Part shown: piece after piece, positions 36,528 through 45,193 of the stretch
How the letters are laid out: every line of letters begins with the position of its first letter
Numbering within the stretch: position 1 is the first letter of the stretch
Source of the DNA: an uncultured Flavobacteriales bacterium
Lineage (GTDB): Bacteria > Bacteroidota > Bacteroidia > Flavobacteriales > UBA1820
Direction of reading: 5' to 3'
Assembly: GCA_959608625.1 (NCBI GenBank)
Contig: CAUHQV010000011.1
Span: forward strand, 1-63,679
Length of the DNA: 63,679 bases
The notes under the pieces: generated by a model
The model's database searches: none
What the model saw: the letters and a program-made list of their open reading frames with translations, nothing else
Told to the model about the DNA's origin: nothing
Position numbers and translations under genes: made by a program

Positions 36528-37274
36528 ATGAAACTTTTAGAAGGCAAAACCGCCCTGATCACAGGAGCGTCGCGGGGCATCGGACGGGGTATCGCCAAAG
36601 TGTTCGCCGCCCAGGGGGCCAATGTGGCATTTACCTATCTTTCGTCCGTGGAAAAAGGACAGGCCCTCGAGGCCGAACTGGCCGCGGAAGGCGTTAAGGC
36701 GAAAGGATACCGTTCGGACGCCGCAGATTTCGACCAGGCACAGGCTTTGGCCGATGAAGTGGTCAAAGACTTCGGACAGGTGGATATCCTGATAAACAAC
36801 GCGGGTATTACCCGGGACGGACTGCTGATGCGCATGGGCAAAGACCAGTGGGATGCTGTGATCAAGGCCAACCTCGATTCGGTATTCAACCTGACCAAAG
36901 GCATACAGCGCTACATGCTCAAACAACGCTCCGGCTCCATCATCAATATGAGTTCGGTGGTAGGCATAAAAGGGAACGCCGGGCAGGCCAACTACGCCGC
37001 TTCAAAGGCCGGCATTATCGGCTTCACCAAATCGGTCGCCCTGGAACTCGGCTCACGCGGGATCCGCTGCAATGCCGTAGCGCCCGGTTTCATCGCCACA
37101 GAGATGACCGAATCGCTCGATCCCAAAGTGCTGGAAGGATGGCTGGAATCCATTCCCCTGAAACGCGCCGGGAGCGTCGAGGATATCGCCAATGCCTGCC
37201 TGTTCCTGGGCAGCGACCTATCCTCCTATGTGACCGGGCAAGTACTGAGTGTCAACGGAGGTATGTTGACCTAG
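36528..37274 (+). CDS. fabG: 3-oxoacyl-[ACP] reductase FabG
   Basis: A 248-residue short-chain dehydrogenase of type II fatty acid synthesis. Cofactor motif TGASRGIG at 12-19, NNAG at 90-93, and the triad Ser143-Tyr156-Lys160 in SSVVGIKGNAGQANYAASK. The acyl-carrier-binding arginines of FabG proteins (for example KQRS) and the final YVTGQVLSVNGGM agree. Last gene of the operon, followed by a strong terminator. Another SDR reductase is possible but less likely. Confidence 0.93.
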   Translation: MKLLEGKTALITGASRGIGRGIAKVFAAQGANVAFTYLSSVEKGQALEAELAAEGVKAKGYRSDAADFDQAQALADEVVKDFGQVDILINNAGITRDGLLMRMGKDQWDAVIKANLDSVFNLTKGIQRYMLKQRSGSIINMSSVVGIKGNAGQANYAASKAGIIGFTKSVALELGSRGIRCNAVAPGFIATEMTESLDPKVLEGWLESIPLKRAGSVEDIANACLFLGSDLSSYVTGQVLSVNGGMLT

Positions 37275-37290
37275 AAAAAACAAACCGATA

Positions 37291-37326
37291 AAAAATGCTT
37301 ACGTGAATCTTTCGTAAGCATTTTTT
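37291..37326 (+). terminator. fabG terminator
   Basis: A 13-bp stem AAAAATGCTTACG/CGTAAGCATTTTT with a 9-nt loop followed by TTTTTT ends the SIMPL-to-fabG transcript. Confidence 0.9.
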
Positions 37327-37398
37327 ATTTTCAGTTAAAGCATACCGGAAAACCCACAGGCAGAAAACCGGCTCTGAGGCGTAATTTTTTGACGGACA

Positions 37399-38244
37399 CT
37401 ACGCTTTTTCACTATCTAGTATCTCCACCTTGACCGGATACATATCGGGTAATGTATCGATGTGGCAATCCGCAAAATCTTTTCCATAGAACATCTTTAT
37501 CGCAAAAGCAGGGTACCAGTAAAATCCATTCTGGGGATCTACGGCAAACCAGCCGTATCCTTTTACATAACATTCGGCCCAGGCGTGGGCCCCTTCGAAC
37601 TTTTGCTCCGGCATATAGATATACCCCACCACCATCCGGCAGGGTATACCAGCCTTACGCATCAGCGCGAGGAACAGGTTGGTATATTCACTGCATGTCC
37701 CCTTTCCCCGCTCCAATATCGTTCCCACATCGAGGGTACGGCATTTGCCGTTATCCAATTCCTGCGCCAAAGCATTGTCGTATGCGATATGCTTCGACAC
37801 AAATTTCAACCCCCGGTCAATAACCTGGAGGGTAAGCGTATCCGTATCCCGGAACAGTGTATCGGCTATGGTTTTAATCTGCGCAAGAGTGCAGTCTACC
37901 AAAAGGGTCGGTTCCAAGTATGCCGCAATACTGTCCGGATAAGCATATTCCGGCCTATACATATCTTGCAAGACTACTTTCCGCTTTACCGTATCCTTAT
38001 ATGTGGCAAAAGTAGTAAGCTCTGCCATATAGGTATCCCCGTCCTTTTTCAAATCCAACAGTTTCTGCGGGTACGAATCCAAGGCCTTGGCCGACATATT
38101 GCGGGCACTGAGCCGGTAAGTGACCGTTTGCTGCCCATGGCAGGGCACGAACAAAAAAGCAGCCGACATAGCCATCAAAATCCCCAGACCTGCGATCCTT
38201 TGGGGAAAAAGCCGATATAATACCCCAGCGAATAAATATTTCAT
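37399..38244 (-). CDS. Secreted transglutaminase-like protein
   Basis: A 281-residue exported protein. The transglutaminase core is visible: Cys in GKGTCSEYTNLFLALMRKAGIPCRMVVGY, His in AHAWAE, Asp in FAVDPQNG. An N-terminal domain of about 130 residues precedes it. I use the ATG at 38244 so that a hydrophobic signal region follows; an upstream ATG at 38283 would add 13 residues. Such proteins act as proteases or crosslinkers; the triad is intact, so it is probably active. It stands alone. Confidence 0.83.
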   Translation of the reverse strand: MKYLFAGVLYRLFPQRIAGLGILMAMSAAFLFVPCHGQQTVTYRLSARNMSAKALDSYPQKLLDLKKDGDTYMAELTTFATYKDTVKRKVVLQDMYRPEYAYPDSIAAYLEPTLLVDCTLAQIKTIADTLFRDTDTLTLQVIDRGLKFVSKHIAYDNALAQELDNGKCRTLDVGTILERGKGTCSEYTNLFLALMRKAGIPCRMVVGYIYMPEQKFEGAHAWAECYVKGYGWFAVDPQNGFYWYPAFAIKMFYGKDFADCHIDTLPDMYPVKVEILDSEKA

Positions 38245-38370
38245 TTTACAATCCATTTTCTGGTTATATAAGATATTAGACATGCCGCATAGAAAAAGGT
38301 TACATTCAAAATCGTTAAAGCAGACTATCCCTGAAACATAAAACCTATAGGGGCAAAAGCACTTCTATAC

Positions 38371-38398
38371 AAAAACGGATTTGCTTTCGCAAATCCGT
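38371..38398 (-). terminator. Terminator of the 38.6-39.0 kb membrane genes
   Basis: A 10-bp stem ACGGATTTGC/GCAAATCCGT with a TTTC loop, followed by T residues on the minus strand. Confidence 0.85.
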
Positions 38399-38408
38399 TA
38401 TATCCTTA

Positions 38409-38615
38409 CTATTTATCCTGTCTCTTTTCCAGCCTCTTGCGGATACGGATCTTATGCCCGTCGTAAGCCATCGCCGCAAAGGCCAAAAGCATCGCCGCCG
38501 CCGAAAGATAACCGGATACGGCGCCATCCTTTATCCCGAGGTACAATCCCCAACCGAAGACCACCGCCTGTACGATAGCCAAAAAGATAAATATGATGAG
38601 TTTCTTGGTTCCCAT
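38409..38615 (-). CDS. Small two-helix membrane protein
   Basis: A 68-residue protein with two hydrophobic segments (about residues 6-25 and 33-49) and a highly basic C-terminus (KIRIRKRLEKRQDK). It lies 6 nt after the gene at 38622 and ends before a terminator. No family is recognised. Confidence 0.72.
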   Translation of the reverse strand: MGTKKLIIFIFLAIVQAVVFGWGLYLGIKDGAVSGYLSAAAMLLAFAAMAYDGHKIRIRKRLEKRQDK

Positions 38616-38621
38616 TCAATA

Positions 38622-38999
38622 TTATAACGCCTTCTTCATCCACATGTAAAATATCAACAGGACGAACATGAACAGGAAGAAGGTCAGCTTGCGGCGTATG
38701 AATTTGCAGTCGCCCCGCTTCTTCACCAACGCTACGATAAGATCGACCAATGAATACAGCGTAGCAGCCCCTATCGTACAAACCACAAAGATACCCCGGT
38801 TCGGAATGCCATCGTCTTGCGTGAAATCATCGGCGAAATAGCCGTATATCATCCGGCCTGTCATCAGCAGCCCGAGGATGATCGCGTAGGTGCGGGAACG
38901 CGCCAGGGAGAACTGCTTCTCCTTGATCAGGGCCACCATATCGCAGAGGAAATAGATGGCTATCAGCGCAATTATCAGGGTTGTTAGGTTGAGTAGCAT
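38622..38999 (-). CDS. Small membrane protein of unknown function
   Basis: A 125-residue protein with about four hydrophobic segments (3-22, 38-52, 70-90 and 106-122). No motif is recognised. A TATATTTG box at 39029-39036 sits 30 nt upstream and supports this start. It pairs with the gene at 38409. Confidence 0.72.
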   Translation of the reverse strand: MLLNLTTLIIALIAIYFLCDMVALIKEKQFSLARSRTYAIILGLLMTGRMIYGYFADDFTQDDGIPNRGIFVVCTIGAATLYSLVDLIVALVKKRGDCKFIRRKLTFFLFMFVLLIFYMWMKKAL

Positions 39000-39028
39000 G
39001 ATCGTGAATATTTTGAGTTAAACACACT

Positions 39029-39036
39029 CAAATATA
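39029..39036 (-). promoter_or_regulatory. -7 box of the 38999 gene
   Basis: The minus strand reads TATATTTG, an exact -7 match, 30 nt before the start codon. No clear -33 element. Confidence 0.55.
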
Positions 39037-39072
39037 CGCATATTTTCAGATACTTTGTCAATTTCGATTAAA

Positions 39073-39100
39073 AAAAGCGCACCCAAAAGGGTGCGCTTTT
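39073..39100. terminator. Terminator of the 463-residue lipoprotein gene
   Basis: A 12-bp stem AAAAGCGCACCC/GGGTGCGCTTTT with an AAAA loop; the minus strand ends in T residues. Confidence 0.88.
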
Positions 39101-39121
39101 ATGTTCTGTTTAACCCGAATA

Positions 39122-40513
39122 TTATTCAGTTTTTTCCAGGTTGAGCCCTACGTCAAAAGTCGTGCAATTGTCGAGCACATTCTTTATGTCGCCCAGGATC
39201 ATATCGACAAAAGGTTTTATATCACTTTCCGGATCGTTCGGATCCATCAATATCTGATCCGGCAAATTGGCTTCCACCACGGGAAGAGCCTTCTTCAGGA
39301 ATTCCTTGTCCAAGTATATGGCAGCACCGGTCGTAGTCTTCTTGAAGCCTAGCGGCACATACAAATACCCGTTTTTCGGAGGGAAGAAACCTTTCACGAT
39401 CTCGCCGTATCCACCCGGGATCATATCGATCATTGCCTGTTCTACCACAAAGAACAATTGGCCATCTTTCATGTACCAACGGATCGCTCCGGCAGGGATC
39501 ATTTCATTGGGAATCTCGATCACGGCCCCATTGTTCAGCGGGTCATGTACCAGCAAGGCAATATTGCCGTCCGCCTTGAAATCGATATACTGAAGGGCAT
39601 TCAGGTAGTCTTTTCCCAGGCCGCCTACCAACTCCGCTACCCAAGCCGGGAAACCATTCACTCCTTCGGTCGGCATACCCATAATAGTCAGGTCACCGGC
39701 GCCGGTGATTTCAAACAATACGCTGGGTATATCTCCGTATGTCGTACTGTTTACCAAGGCTATTTTCCATTTGCCTACCGCATCGCCGAGATTTTTCACG
39801 GTAATATTTACGGTCATCGCATCGCCGATAATTCCGGTAGCGGAAACCTCTCTATAGGAATCCTTATAAGTCGCCGTGAAATTATACTCGACCAACTCGC
39901 CTATATCGATCCTTGTATTAGGATTCGTATTGGACCCCTGAACTTTAGAAACCGTCATCCTCTGCATTTCCAGTTCATCTTCACCCACTACGATATTCTT
40001 CAGCACCATTTTCAGGTCGGATTCATTTGCCCCCTGCACCTGTACGGCTGCATTTTCAGAAGCCTGAACTCCGTTGACTGAAATACTGCTCCCCTGGTCT
40101 TTCGTATAATCCCCCGTAACGCCGGCGTGCTCCACCGTCAGGGTCATCTTCCGGGTAGTTCCCGTGAGGGTTATCTTACCGCTTATCCGTACCAGATTGC
40201 AATCCGTATCTCCGTTGCCCACAAAAACACGGGCATCATACTGATCCACGCGCATCTGGACATTTTCGATTTTATAGCTCTCCTGGCCTAATATAATATT
40301 CTTAGCCGTAAAAGTCATATGATCTGCTTCATCTCCGGTTACGTCCACGCTAAAGTCTCCTGCGCTCTGAATTACTCCGTTTATGGTCACGGAAAGATCT
40401 CGGCCAGAATAAGTACCGGGAACTCCTTCGAGAGTATGGTCTTTGTCACTGGAGCAGGCCGATGTAAGCAATGCTGCCACTGCCGCCAATGAATACAGTA
40501 AAAATCTTTTCAT
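39122..40513 (-). CDS. Bacteroidales lipoprotein with duplicated beta domain (DUF4925-like, tentative)
   Basis: A 463-residue lipoprotein (MKRFLLYSLAAVAALLTSAC, lipobox TSAC). Two N-terminal repeats look alike: VPGTYSGRDLSVTINGV to about residue 100, then VTGDYTKDQGSSISVNGV to about 190, each with a KNIxxGxxxxxx strand. The C-terminal half is different. The layout resembles DUF4925 lipoproteins, but I am not sure. Surface or periplasmic function unknown. A -7 box lies 27 nt upstream. Confidence 0.7.
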   Translation of the reverse strand: MKRFLLYSLAAVAALLTSACSSDKDHTLEGVPGTYSGRDLSVTINGVIQSAGDFSVDVTGDEADHMTFTAKNIILGQESYKIENVQMRVDQYDARVFVGNGDTDCNLVRISGKITLTGTTRKMTLTVEHAGVTGDYTKDQGSSISVNGVQASENAAVQVQGANESDLKMVLKNIVVGEDELEMQRMTVSKVQGSNTNPNTRIDIGELVEYNFTATYKDSYREVSATGIIGDAMTVNITVKNLGDAVGKWKIALVNSTTYGDIPSVLFEITGAGDLTIMGMPTEGVNGFPAWVAELVGGLGKDYLNALQYIDFKADGNIALLVHDPLNNGAVIEIPNEMIPAGAIRWYMKDGQLFFVVEQAMIDMIPGGYGEIVKGFFPPKNGYLYVPLGFKKTTTGAAIYLDKEFLKKALPVVEANLPDQILMDPNDPESDIKPFVDMILGDIKNVLDNCTTFDVGLNLEKTE

Positions 40514-40539
40514 CCTTTATATGGTTTATAGTTTCTCTG

Positions 40540-40547
40540 CAAATTTA
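40540..40547 (-). promoter_or_regulatory. -7 box of the 463-residue lipoprotein gene
   Basis: The minus strand reads TAAATTTG, an exact -7 match, 27 nt above the start codon. Confidence 0.55.
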
Positions 40548-40622
40548 GACTACTTCGTGTTATTCCCGCAACTCCGCCAGGATTTTAACACAACATATTT
40601 GAACACCCGTCTTAAATGCAAT

Positions 40623-40651
40623 AAAAAAGGAGGCTGGAAACCAGCCTCCTT
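40623..40651 (-). terminator. Terminator of the 183-residue lipoprotein gene
   Basis: An 11-bp stem AAGGAGGCTGG/CCAGCCTCCTT with an AAA loop, followed by TTTTTT on the minus strand. Confidence 0.88.
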
Positions 40652-40675
40652 ATATTTTTTCGAGCAACCTGTTTT

Positions 40676-41227
40676 TTATTCATTTGCGGCCTCTTTCCTC
40701 CAGGCAGAGTAGTAGAGCGCACCGCCTTTAGTAGCGCCGGCTACGTTGCAAACCATTTCAAGTCTTATACCGAGAGGTTTTGCATGCGCAACCACATCGC
40801 AATTATTGTAAGTGGTATAAGTATGAGTGGTTCCGTCATCCTTCAAGCTGTCCACTGTGAAGGCGCCTTTGCTCTCGAAATATTTCATATCCGGTCCTAC
40901 ACCGGCATAATCTACCGTAACATCGAACGAATAACCGGTAGAAGATGCTTTTGCCGGCACTACAGATGCAGAATATTTCAACTGGGTAGCGGAAAGGGCC
41001 GTTACCACGACATTCTGCTCGGAGTAGGCGCTCGTAAGCCCGTTGTACCAGTTTTCATTGACACCGGTACCGTGCTCCCTTATAGTCAAGCTACCTATAA
41101 ATGTCCCTGCGCATTCCTGCGTGGTATAGCTCAAGTCTGCCCCATCATCATTCGAGCATGATGTGAGCGCAAACATCGCACACCCTATCAGCAAGGTATT
41201 TTTTAGTAAAGTAAGTTTTGTTTTCAT
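40676..41227 (-). CDS. Uncharacterised small lipoprotein
   Basis: A 183-residue lipoprotein with signal MKTKLTLLKNTLLIGCAMFALTSC; the Cys is followed by SNDDG. The body is beta-rich (TFIGSLTIREHGTG, SFDVTVDYAGVG) and may be lipocalin-like, but I recognise no family. The start at 41227 gives the signal peptide; the ATG at 41311 is too far upstream and lies before the -7 box. It differs in content from the neighbouring lipoprotein at 39122. Confidence 0.72.
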   Translation of the reverse strand: MKTKLTLLKNTLLIGCAMFALTSCSNDDGADLSYTTQECAGTFIGSLTIREHGTGVNENWYNGLTSAYSEQNVVVTALSATQLKYSASVVPAKASSTGYSFDVTVDYAGVGPDMKYFESKGAFTVDSLKDDGTTHTYTTYNNCDVVAHAKPLGIRLEMVCNVAGATKGGALYYSAWRKEAANE

Positions 41228-41279
41228 TTTTAATCCGTGTTTTTTATTGTTCTTTAAAATAGGACTTCTCTTAGCAAGA

Positions 41280-41287
41280 CAAAAGTA
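41280..41287 (-). promoter_or_regulatory. -7 box of the 183-residue lipoprotein gene
   Basis: The minus strand reads TACTTTTG, an exact TAnnTTTG box, 53 nt before the start at 41227, downstream of the rejected ATG at 41311. Confidence 0.5.
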
Positions 41288-41351
41288 ATATAAAATATTC
41301 ACTAAATCCAAAAAAAAACGACTTTAACATTTAATTTTTTCTAACAAAGCC

Positions 41352-43004
41352 TTAACTGTTCATTGAGATAAGGAATTCTTCATTGTTAGCCGTGTTTTCC
41401 AATCTTTGCTTAATAAACTCCATCGCTTCCAGCGGATTCATATCGGCAAGCATCTTACGCAGAATCCACATCCGGTTGATCACATCCCTGGAAAGGAGCA
41501 GGTCGTCACGGCGCGTTCCGGAAGCCACCAGGTCGATAGCCGGGAATATGCGCCGGTTAGCGAGCTTACGGTCGAGCTGGAGTTCCATGTTACCCGTTCC
41601 CTTGAATTCTTCAAAGATCACCTCGTCCATCTTGGAACCGGTGTCTATCAGGGCTGTGGCAATAATGGTCAGAGACCCTCCGTTCTCAATGTTGCGGGCC
41701 GCGCCGAAAAAGCGCTTGGGCTTGTGCAAGGCGTTGGCGTCGATACCGCCGGAAAGTACTTTCCCGGAAGCCGGGGAAACGGTATTGTATGCCCGGGCCA
41801 GGCGAGTAATACTATCCAACAGGATCACCACATCATGTCCGCTCTCCACGAGCCGCTTGGCTTTTTCCAACACGATATTGGCTACCCGCACATGGCGTTC
41901 GGCCGGTTCGTCGAAAGTGGAAGCCACCACTTCGGCCTTTACCCCGCGCTGCATATCGGTCACCTCCTCCGGACGCTCGTCTATCAAAAGCATGATTTGA
42001 TAGACCTCTGGATGGTTGGCTGCGATCGCATTGGCTATGTCTTTAAGCAACAGAGTCTTACCGGTCTTAGGCTGGGCGACGATCATCGCGCGCTGGCCTT
42101 TGCCGATCGGAGCGAACAAATCGATGATACGGGTCGATGTGGTCGCATTTTTCCCGGCTAAACGAAACTTTTCCTCCGCAAAAAGAGGGGTCAAGTGTTC
42201 AAAAGCGATCCGGTCACGGACGAATGAAGGTTCGCGGCCATTTATGCGGATGACCTTGACCAACGGGAAAAACTTCTCTCCTTCTTTGGGAGGCCGGACG
42301 ATGCCCCGCAGGGTATCCCCGGTTTTAAGTCCGAACAGCCGTATCTGCGATTGGGATATATATATGTCATCCGGAGACGAAAGATAATTGTAGTCCGAGG
42401 AACGAAGAAAACCATAGCCCTCGGTCCCGATCTCCACGACCCCTTCGCATTCGATAATTCCTTCGAATTCATAATCGGCAGAGAAATAATTCGGCTTGTT
42501 TTGAGATTGCTGCCCGTTTGAGGGAGCGGGCACGTTACGCACCGTCTCTTGTTTTTCAATCGGAGCCGACGTTTGCGCGGGCATATTCTGTACAGGAGCT
42601 TGTTGCTGCTGGCGGGCCTGCTGTTCCATACGCCTACGAGCCACTTCCTGCTGAGCTTTCAAAGCTTTCAACTGGCCTTCGGTCAAAGGCGGCTTTGATT
42701 CGCCATCCGAATTTTCGGGGGTTGCGCCTTCTCTCCCCCGCTCTTTGCGCTCCCGGGCGGAACGCCTTTCTTTTTCCGCCGGTTGAACAGCCGGATTATC
42801 TCCGCGGGCAATATCCCGGTTTTCATCTGTCGCACTTCCCAAAACCTCTTTCGTATCTGCAACAGGCGAGCTGGCAAAAGATTTCAGAATCAATTGCTGT
42901 AACTCTCCTTTTTTCATGTAACGATAACGGGGGATTCCGACCTTGGCTGCAAAATCCTGCAACTCGGGAAGTTTCATCTTCTTTACTTCTTCTATATCCA
43001 GCAT
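41352..43004 (-). CDS. rho: Transcription termination factor Rho with long disordered insert
   Basis: A 550-residue hexameric RNA helicase. Residues 1-45 match the Rho_N helical domain, and about 46-171 form a low-complexity stretch rich in Gln, Glu, Arg, Ala and Pro that is absent from the 419-residue E. coli Rho. The RNA-binding fold follows (EGYGFLRSSDYNYLSSPDDIYIS), then the ATPase with Walker A PKTGKT near 311-316 and LLIDERPEEVTDM. Such inserts are reported for gut Bacteroides Rho, where they allow phase separation. A 140-nt leader follows a canonical promoter. Confidence 0.97.
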   Translation of the reverse strand: MLDIEEVKKMKLPELQDFAAKVGIPRYRYMKKGELQQLILKSFASSPVADTKEVLGSATDENRDIARGDNPAVQPAEKERRSARERKERGREGATPENSDGESKPPLTEGQLKALKAQQEVARRRMEQQARQQQQAPVQNMPAQTSAPIEKQETVRNVPAPSNGQQSQNKPNYFSADYEFEGIIECEGVVEIGTEGYGFLRSSDYNYLSSPDDIYISQSQIRLFGLKTGDTLRGIVRPPKEGEKFFPLVKVIRINGREPSFVRDRIAFEHLTPLFAEEKFRLAGKNATTSTRIIDLFAPIGKGQRAMIVAQPKTGKTLLLKDIANAIAANHPEVYQIMLLIDERPEEVTDMQRGVKAEVVASTFDEPAERHVRVANIVLEKAKRLVESGHDVVILLDSITRLARAYNTVSPASGKVLSGGIDANALHKPKRFFGAARNIENGGSLTIIATALIDTGSKMDEVIFEEFKGTGNMELQLDRKLANRRIFPAIDLVASGTRRDDLLLSRDVINRMWILRKMLADMNPLEAMEFIKQRLENTANNEEFLISMNS

Positions 43005-43152
43005 ATATTGAATAAAATGAGGTTCTTACAAAAGCGGCCGCACTCTCGGGGAATGCTTCCGGTATCTTTCTTTCAGTAAAATAATCGAGGATTGTTGTTT
43101 GGTCTTTTTTCTAAACAAATTTCAGGACATACTCCACACACCTGACCTGGGA

Positions 43153-43182
43153 CAAAGATAAACATATTTTACGGCAAACAAA
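43153..43182 (-). promoter_or_regulatory. rho promoter
   Basis: The minus strand carries TTTG (43179-43182), an 18-nt spacer and TATCTTTG (43153-43160), a very good consensus promoter. The resulting leader to the rho start is about 140 nt, enough for autoregulation, as known for rho in other bacteria. Confidence 0.8.
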
Positions 43183-43337
43183 AAAATCTTTTAAAAAAGT
43201 ACTATCTTATTTACGATAAATGCAATTTCGACAGAATCATAAAATCGCAAATCAAAACGTATGTTCGCAAACCACTCGGAAATGGCCAATCGCGCAAGAA
43301 TAGACTCATTAATCAAAAAATAAATTCCTAGAAATGT

Positions 43338-43345
43338 TATTTTTG
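43338..43345 (+). promoter_or_regulatory. -7 box of the LuxR-type regulator gene
   Basis: TATTTTTG, an exact -7 match, 55 nt before the start at 43400. The AT-rich stretch from rho to here (43005-43399) otherwise holds only the rho leader and promoter. Confidence 0.5.
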
Positions 43346-43399
43346 TACTGAATAAAAATCTACCTTTACGGCGGAAAATAATACAATTGTCAAAAAAAC

Positions 43400-44056
43400 A
43401 TGATTAACGTACTAGTAGTGGACGACCATGAGGTGGTCAGACGAGGCCTTGAACTGATATTCAAGCAAACCAAAGATATCAATCTGACAGGCACTACGGA
43501 CAACGCGGACAATACGATACAACTGTTGAACAAAAACCATCAGACCGACGTATTGCTTTTAGACCTGGAGATGCCTAAAGCCAACGGACTTACCGTGCTC
43601 AGAAAAGTAAAGAACGAATTCCCTGGAATCCGGGTATTGGTTTATTCCATGCACCCTGACGACATTTATGCCATCAATTGCCTTAAATCCGGGGCCATGG
43701 GATACATCAACAAATCCGGCCAGGTGGAAGAACTGCTGGAAGCCATCCGCAAAGTATCCGACGGGGGGATATACCTCTCCGAAAAGTTGTCCGAACGCAT
43801 GGCCTATCAGAAACGGGCTGGGATAAACGCCGCACAACGACGGATGTACAAACGCCTGTCCGTGCGGGAAGTCGAAGTGCTCAAACTGCTCACCAGCGGC
43901 AAGCGCAACAAACAAGTGGCCGAAGAACTCGGCATCAATGAGAAAACCGTCAGTACCTACAAGGCCCGGTTGCTCAAAAAACTGAATGTAAACAACATGG
44001 TGGAACTTATCAACCACGCGAAAAACATAGAAATGCGCGAAAAGATGTTCCAATAA
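43400..44056 (+). CDS. NarL/LuxR-type response regulator
   Basis: A 218-residue two-domain regulator. The receiver has DD at residues 8-9, phosphorylation site Asp55 in LLLDLEMP, and the Lys-containing YINKSG. The C-terminal LuxR helix-turn-helix shows LSVREVEVLKLLTSGKRNKQVAEELGINEKTVSTYKARLLKKLNV (about 155-200). No histidine kinase gene is beside it, so its partner must be elsewhere or it is orphan. It is ended by a strong terminator. Confidence 0.93.
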   Translation: MINVLVVDDHEVVRRGLELIFKQTKDINLTGTTDNADNTIQLLNKNHQTDVLLLDLEMPKANGLTVLRKVKNEFPGIRVLVYSMHPDDIYAINCLKSGAMGYINKSGQVEELLEAIRKVSDGGIYLSEKLSERMAYQKRAGINAAQRRMYKRLSVREVEVLKLLTSGKRNKQVAEELGINEKTVSTYKARLLKKLNVNNMVELINHAKNIEMREKMFQ

Positions 44057-44079
44057 AACTGGTGGACACATAATACCCC

Positions 44080-44109
44080 AAAAACGCCGGATTTCCATCC
44101 GGCGTTTTT
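44080..44109 (+). terminator. Terminator of the LuxR-type regulator gene
   Basis: A 13-bp stem AAAAACGCCGGAT/ATCCGGCGTTTTT with a TTCC loop, followed by more T residues. Confidence 0.9.
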
Positions 44110-44446
44110 CATTTTTTTCCTACAATGGGCAAAACGATTATTAATATCTAAAAAGAAATATTTAATCCCCTCCATTATCCGAAATACAGCAAAAAACAAC
44201 CATATCCAAAAAGATATTTTACCCCTGTATATTTTTGATAATTCATCTTATTTTCTAAAAAAGTTCATACCTATCGCATACAAAGAAAAAACAATCGCCC
44301 TTACTTAAAACAACGTAATAAACTCCGCTCCGATTTTGGGGCGTATAACAACTTATTTTTCCGGCATTTTTTACCATGTTTCCACGGAGAATAATCCGAT
44401 ACCACTGATTTTTATATTACATTTGCACGTAAAACCATTTTCAATT
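44110..44446. promoter_or_regulatory. AT-rich region with the pyrH promoter box
   Basis: About 337 nt without a gene. TACATTTG at 44418-44425 is an exact -7 box 22 nt before pyrH; a second box TATTTTTG at 44230-44237 also fits. No -33 element is clear for either, and no strong RNA structure is seen. Confidence 0.5.
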
Positions 44447-45157
44447 ATGCAATACCGTCGGATACTCCTCAAATTAAGCGGTGAAGCCCTGATGGGCAAC
44501 CTCAACTACGGGATAGACCCCGAAAGGCTTTCCCAATACGCAGAAGACATCAAAAAGATCGCCGACCAGGGTGTACAAATCGGCCTGGTGATTGGCGGGG
44601 GAAACATATTCCGGGGCATGCAGGGCGCTGCACAAGGCATGGACCGGGTGCAGGGCGACTATATGGGCATGCTCGCCACAGTCATAAACGGATTGGCCCT
44701 TCAGGGAGCCTTGGAAGAAAAAGGGCTCAAAACACGCTTGCAAACGGCCCTCGAAATGGAACGCATTGCCGAACCGTTCATCAAACGCAAAGCGGTACGC
44801 CATTTGGAGAAAAGCCGCGTCGTCATCTTCGCAGCCGGCACCGGCAACCCATTTTTCACTACCGACACCGCCGCTACCCTGCGGGCGATAGAGATACAGG
44901 CAGACGTAATCCTCAAGGGTACCCGGGTGAACGGCATCTACACAGCCGATCCGGAAAAAGATCCGACAGCCACCAAATTCGACAAGATCACCTACGACGA
45001 ATTGTACGACCGGGGACTTAAGATCATGGACAAAACAGCCTTTACCCTCTCCCAGGAAAACAAAATACCTATTGTCGTATTCGATATGAATACACCCGGC
45101 AACTTGTACAAGGTCTGCAATGGGGAAAATATCGGCACATTGGTCACCGAGAAATAA
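44447..45157 (+). CDS. pyrH: UMP kinase
   Basis: A 236-residue amino acid kinase family enzyme making UDP from UMP. Start MQYRRILLKLSGEALMG is the usual one; the 37 upstream codons in frame are excluded because the -7 box lies among them. Seen: IGLVIGGGNIFRG, GNPFFTTDTAATLRAIEIQADVILKGTRVNGIYTADPEKD and a closing NIGTLV. It precedes frr by 36 nt, the common pyrH-frr pair. Confidence 0.96.
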   Translation: MQYRRILLKLSGEALMGNLNYGIDPERLSQYAEDIKKIADQGVQIGLVIGGGNIFRGMQGAAQGMDRVQGDYMGMLATVINGLALQGALEEKGLKTRLQTALEMERIAEPFIKRKAVRHLEKSRVVIFAAGTGNPFFTTDTAATLRAIEIQADVILKGTRVNGIYTADPEKDPTATKFDKITYDELYDRGLKIMDKTAFTLSQENKIPIVVFDMNTPGNLYKVCNGENIGTLVTEK

Positions 45158-45193
45158 TAAAACGAGTACACAACAAATCAGCCGAAGAACAAG

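Noticed and set aside
43005..43400. Possible small RNA or riboswitch between rho and the LuxR-type gene
   Set aside because: Only AT-rich sequence and promoter boxes are visible; no stable fold or known motif.
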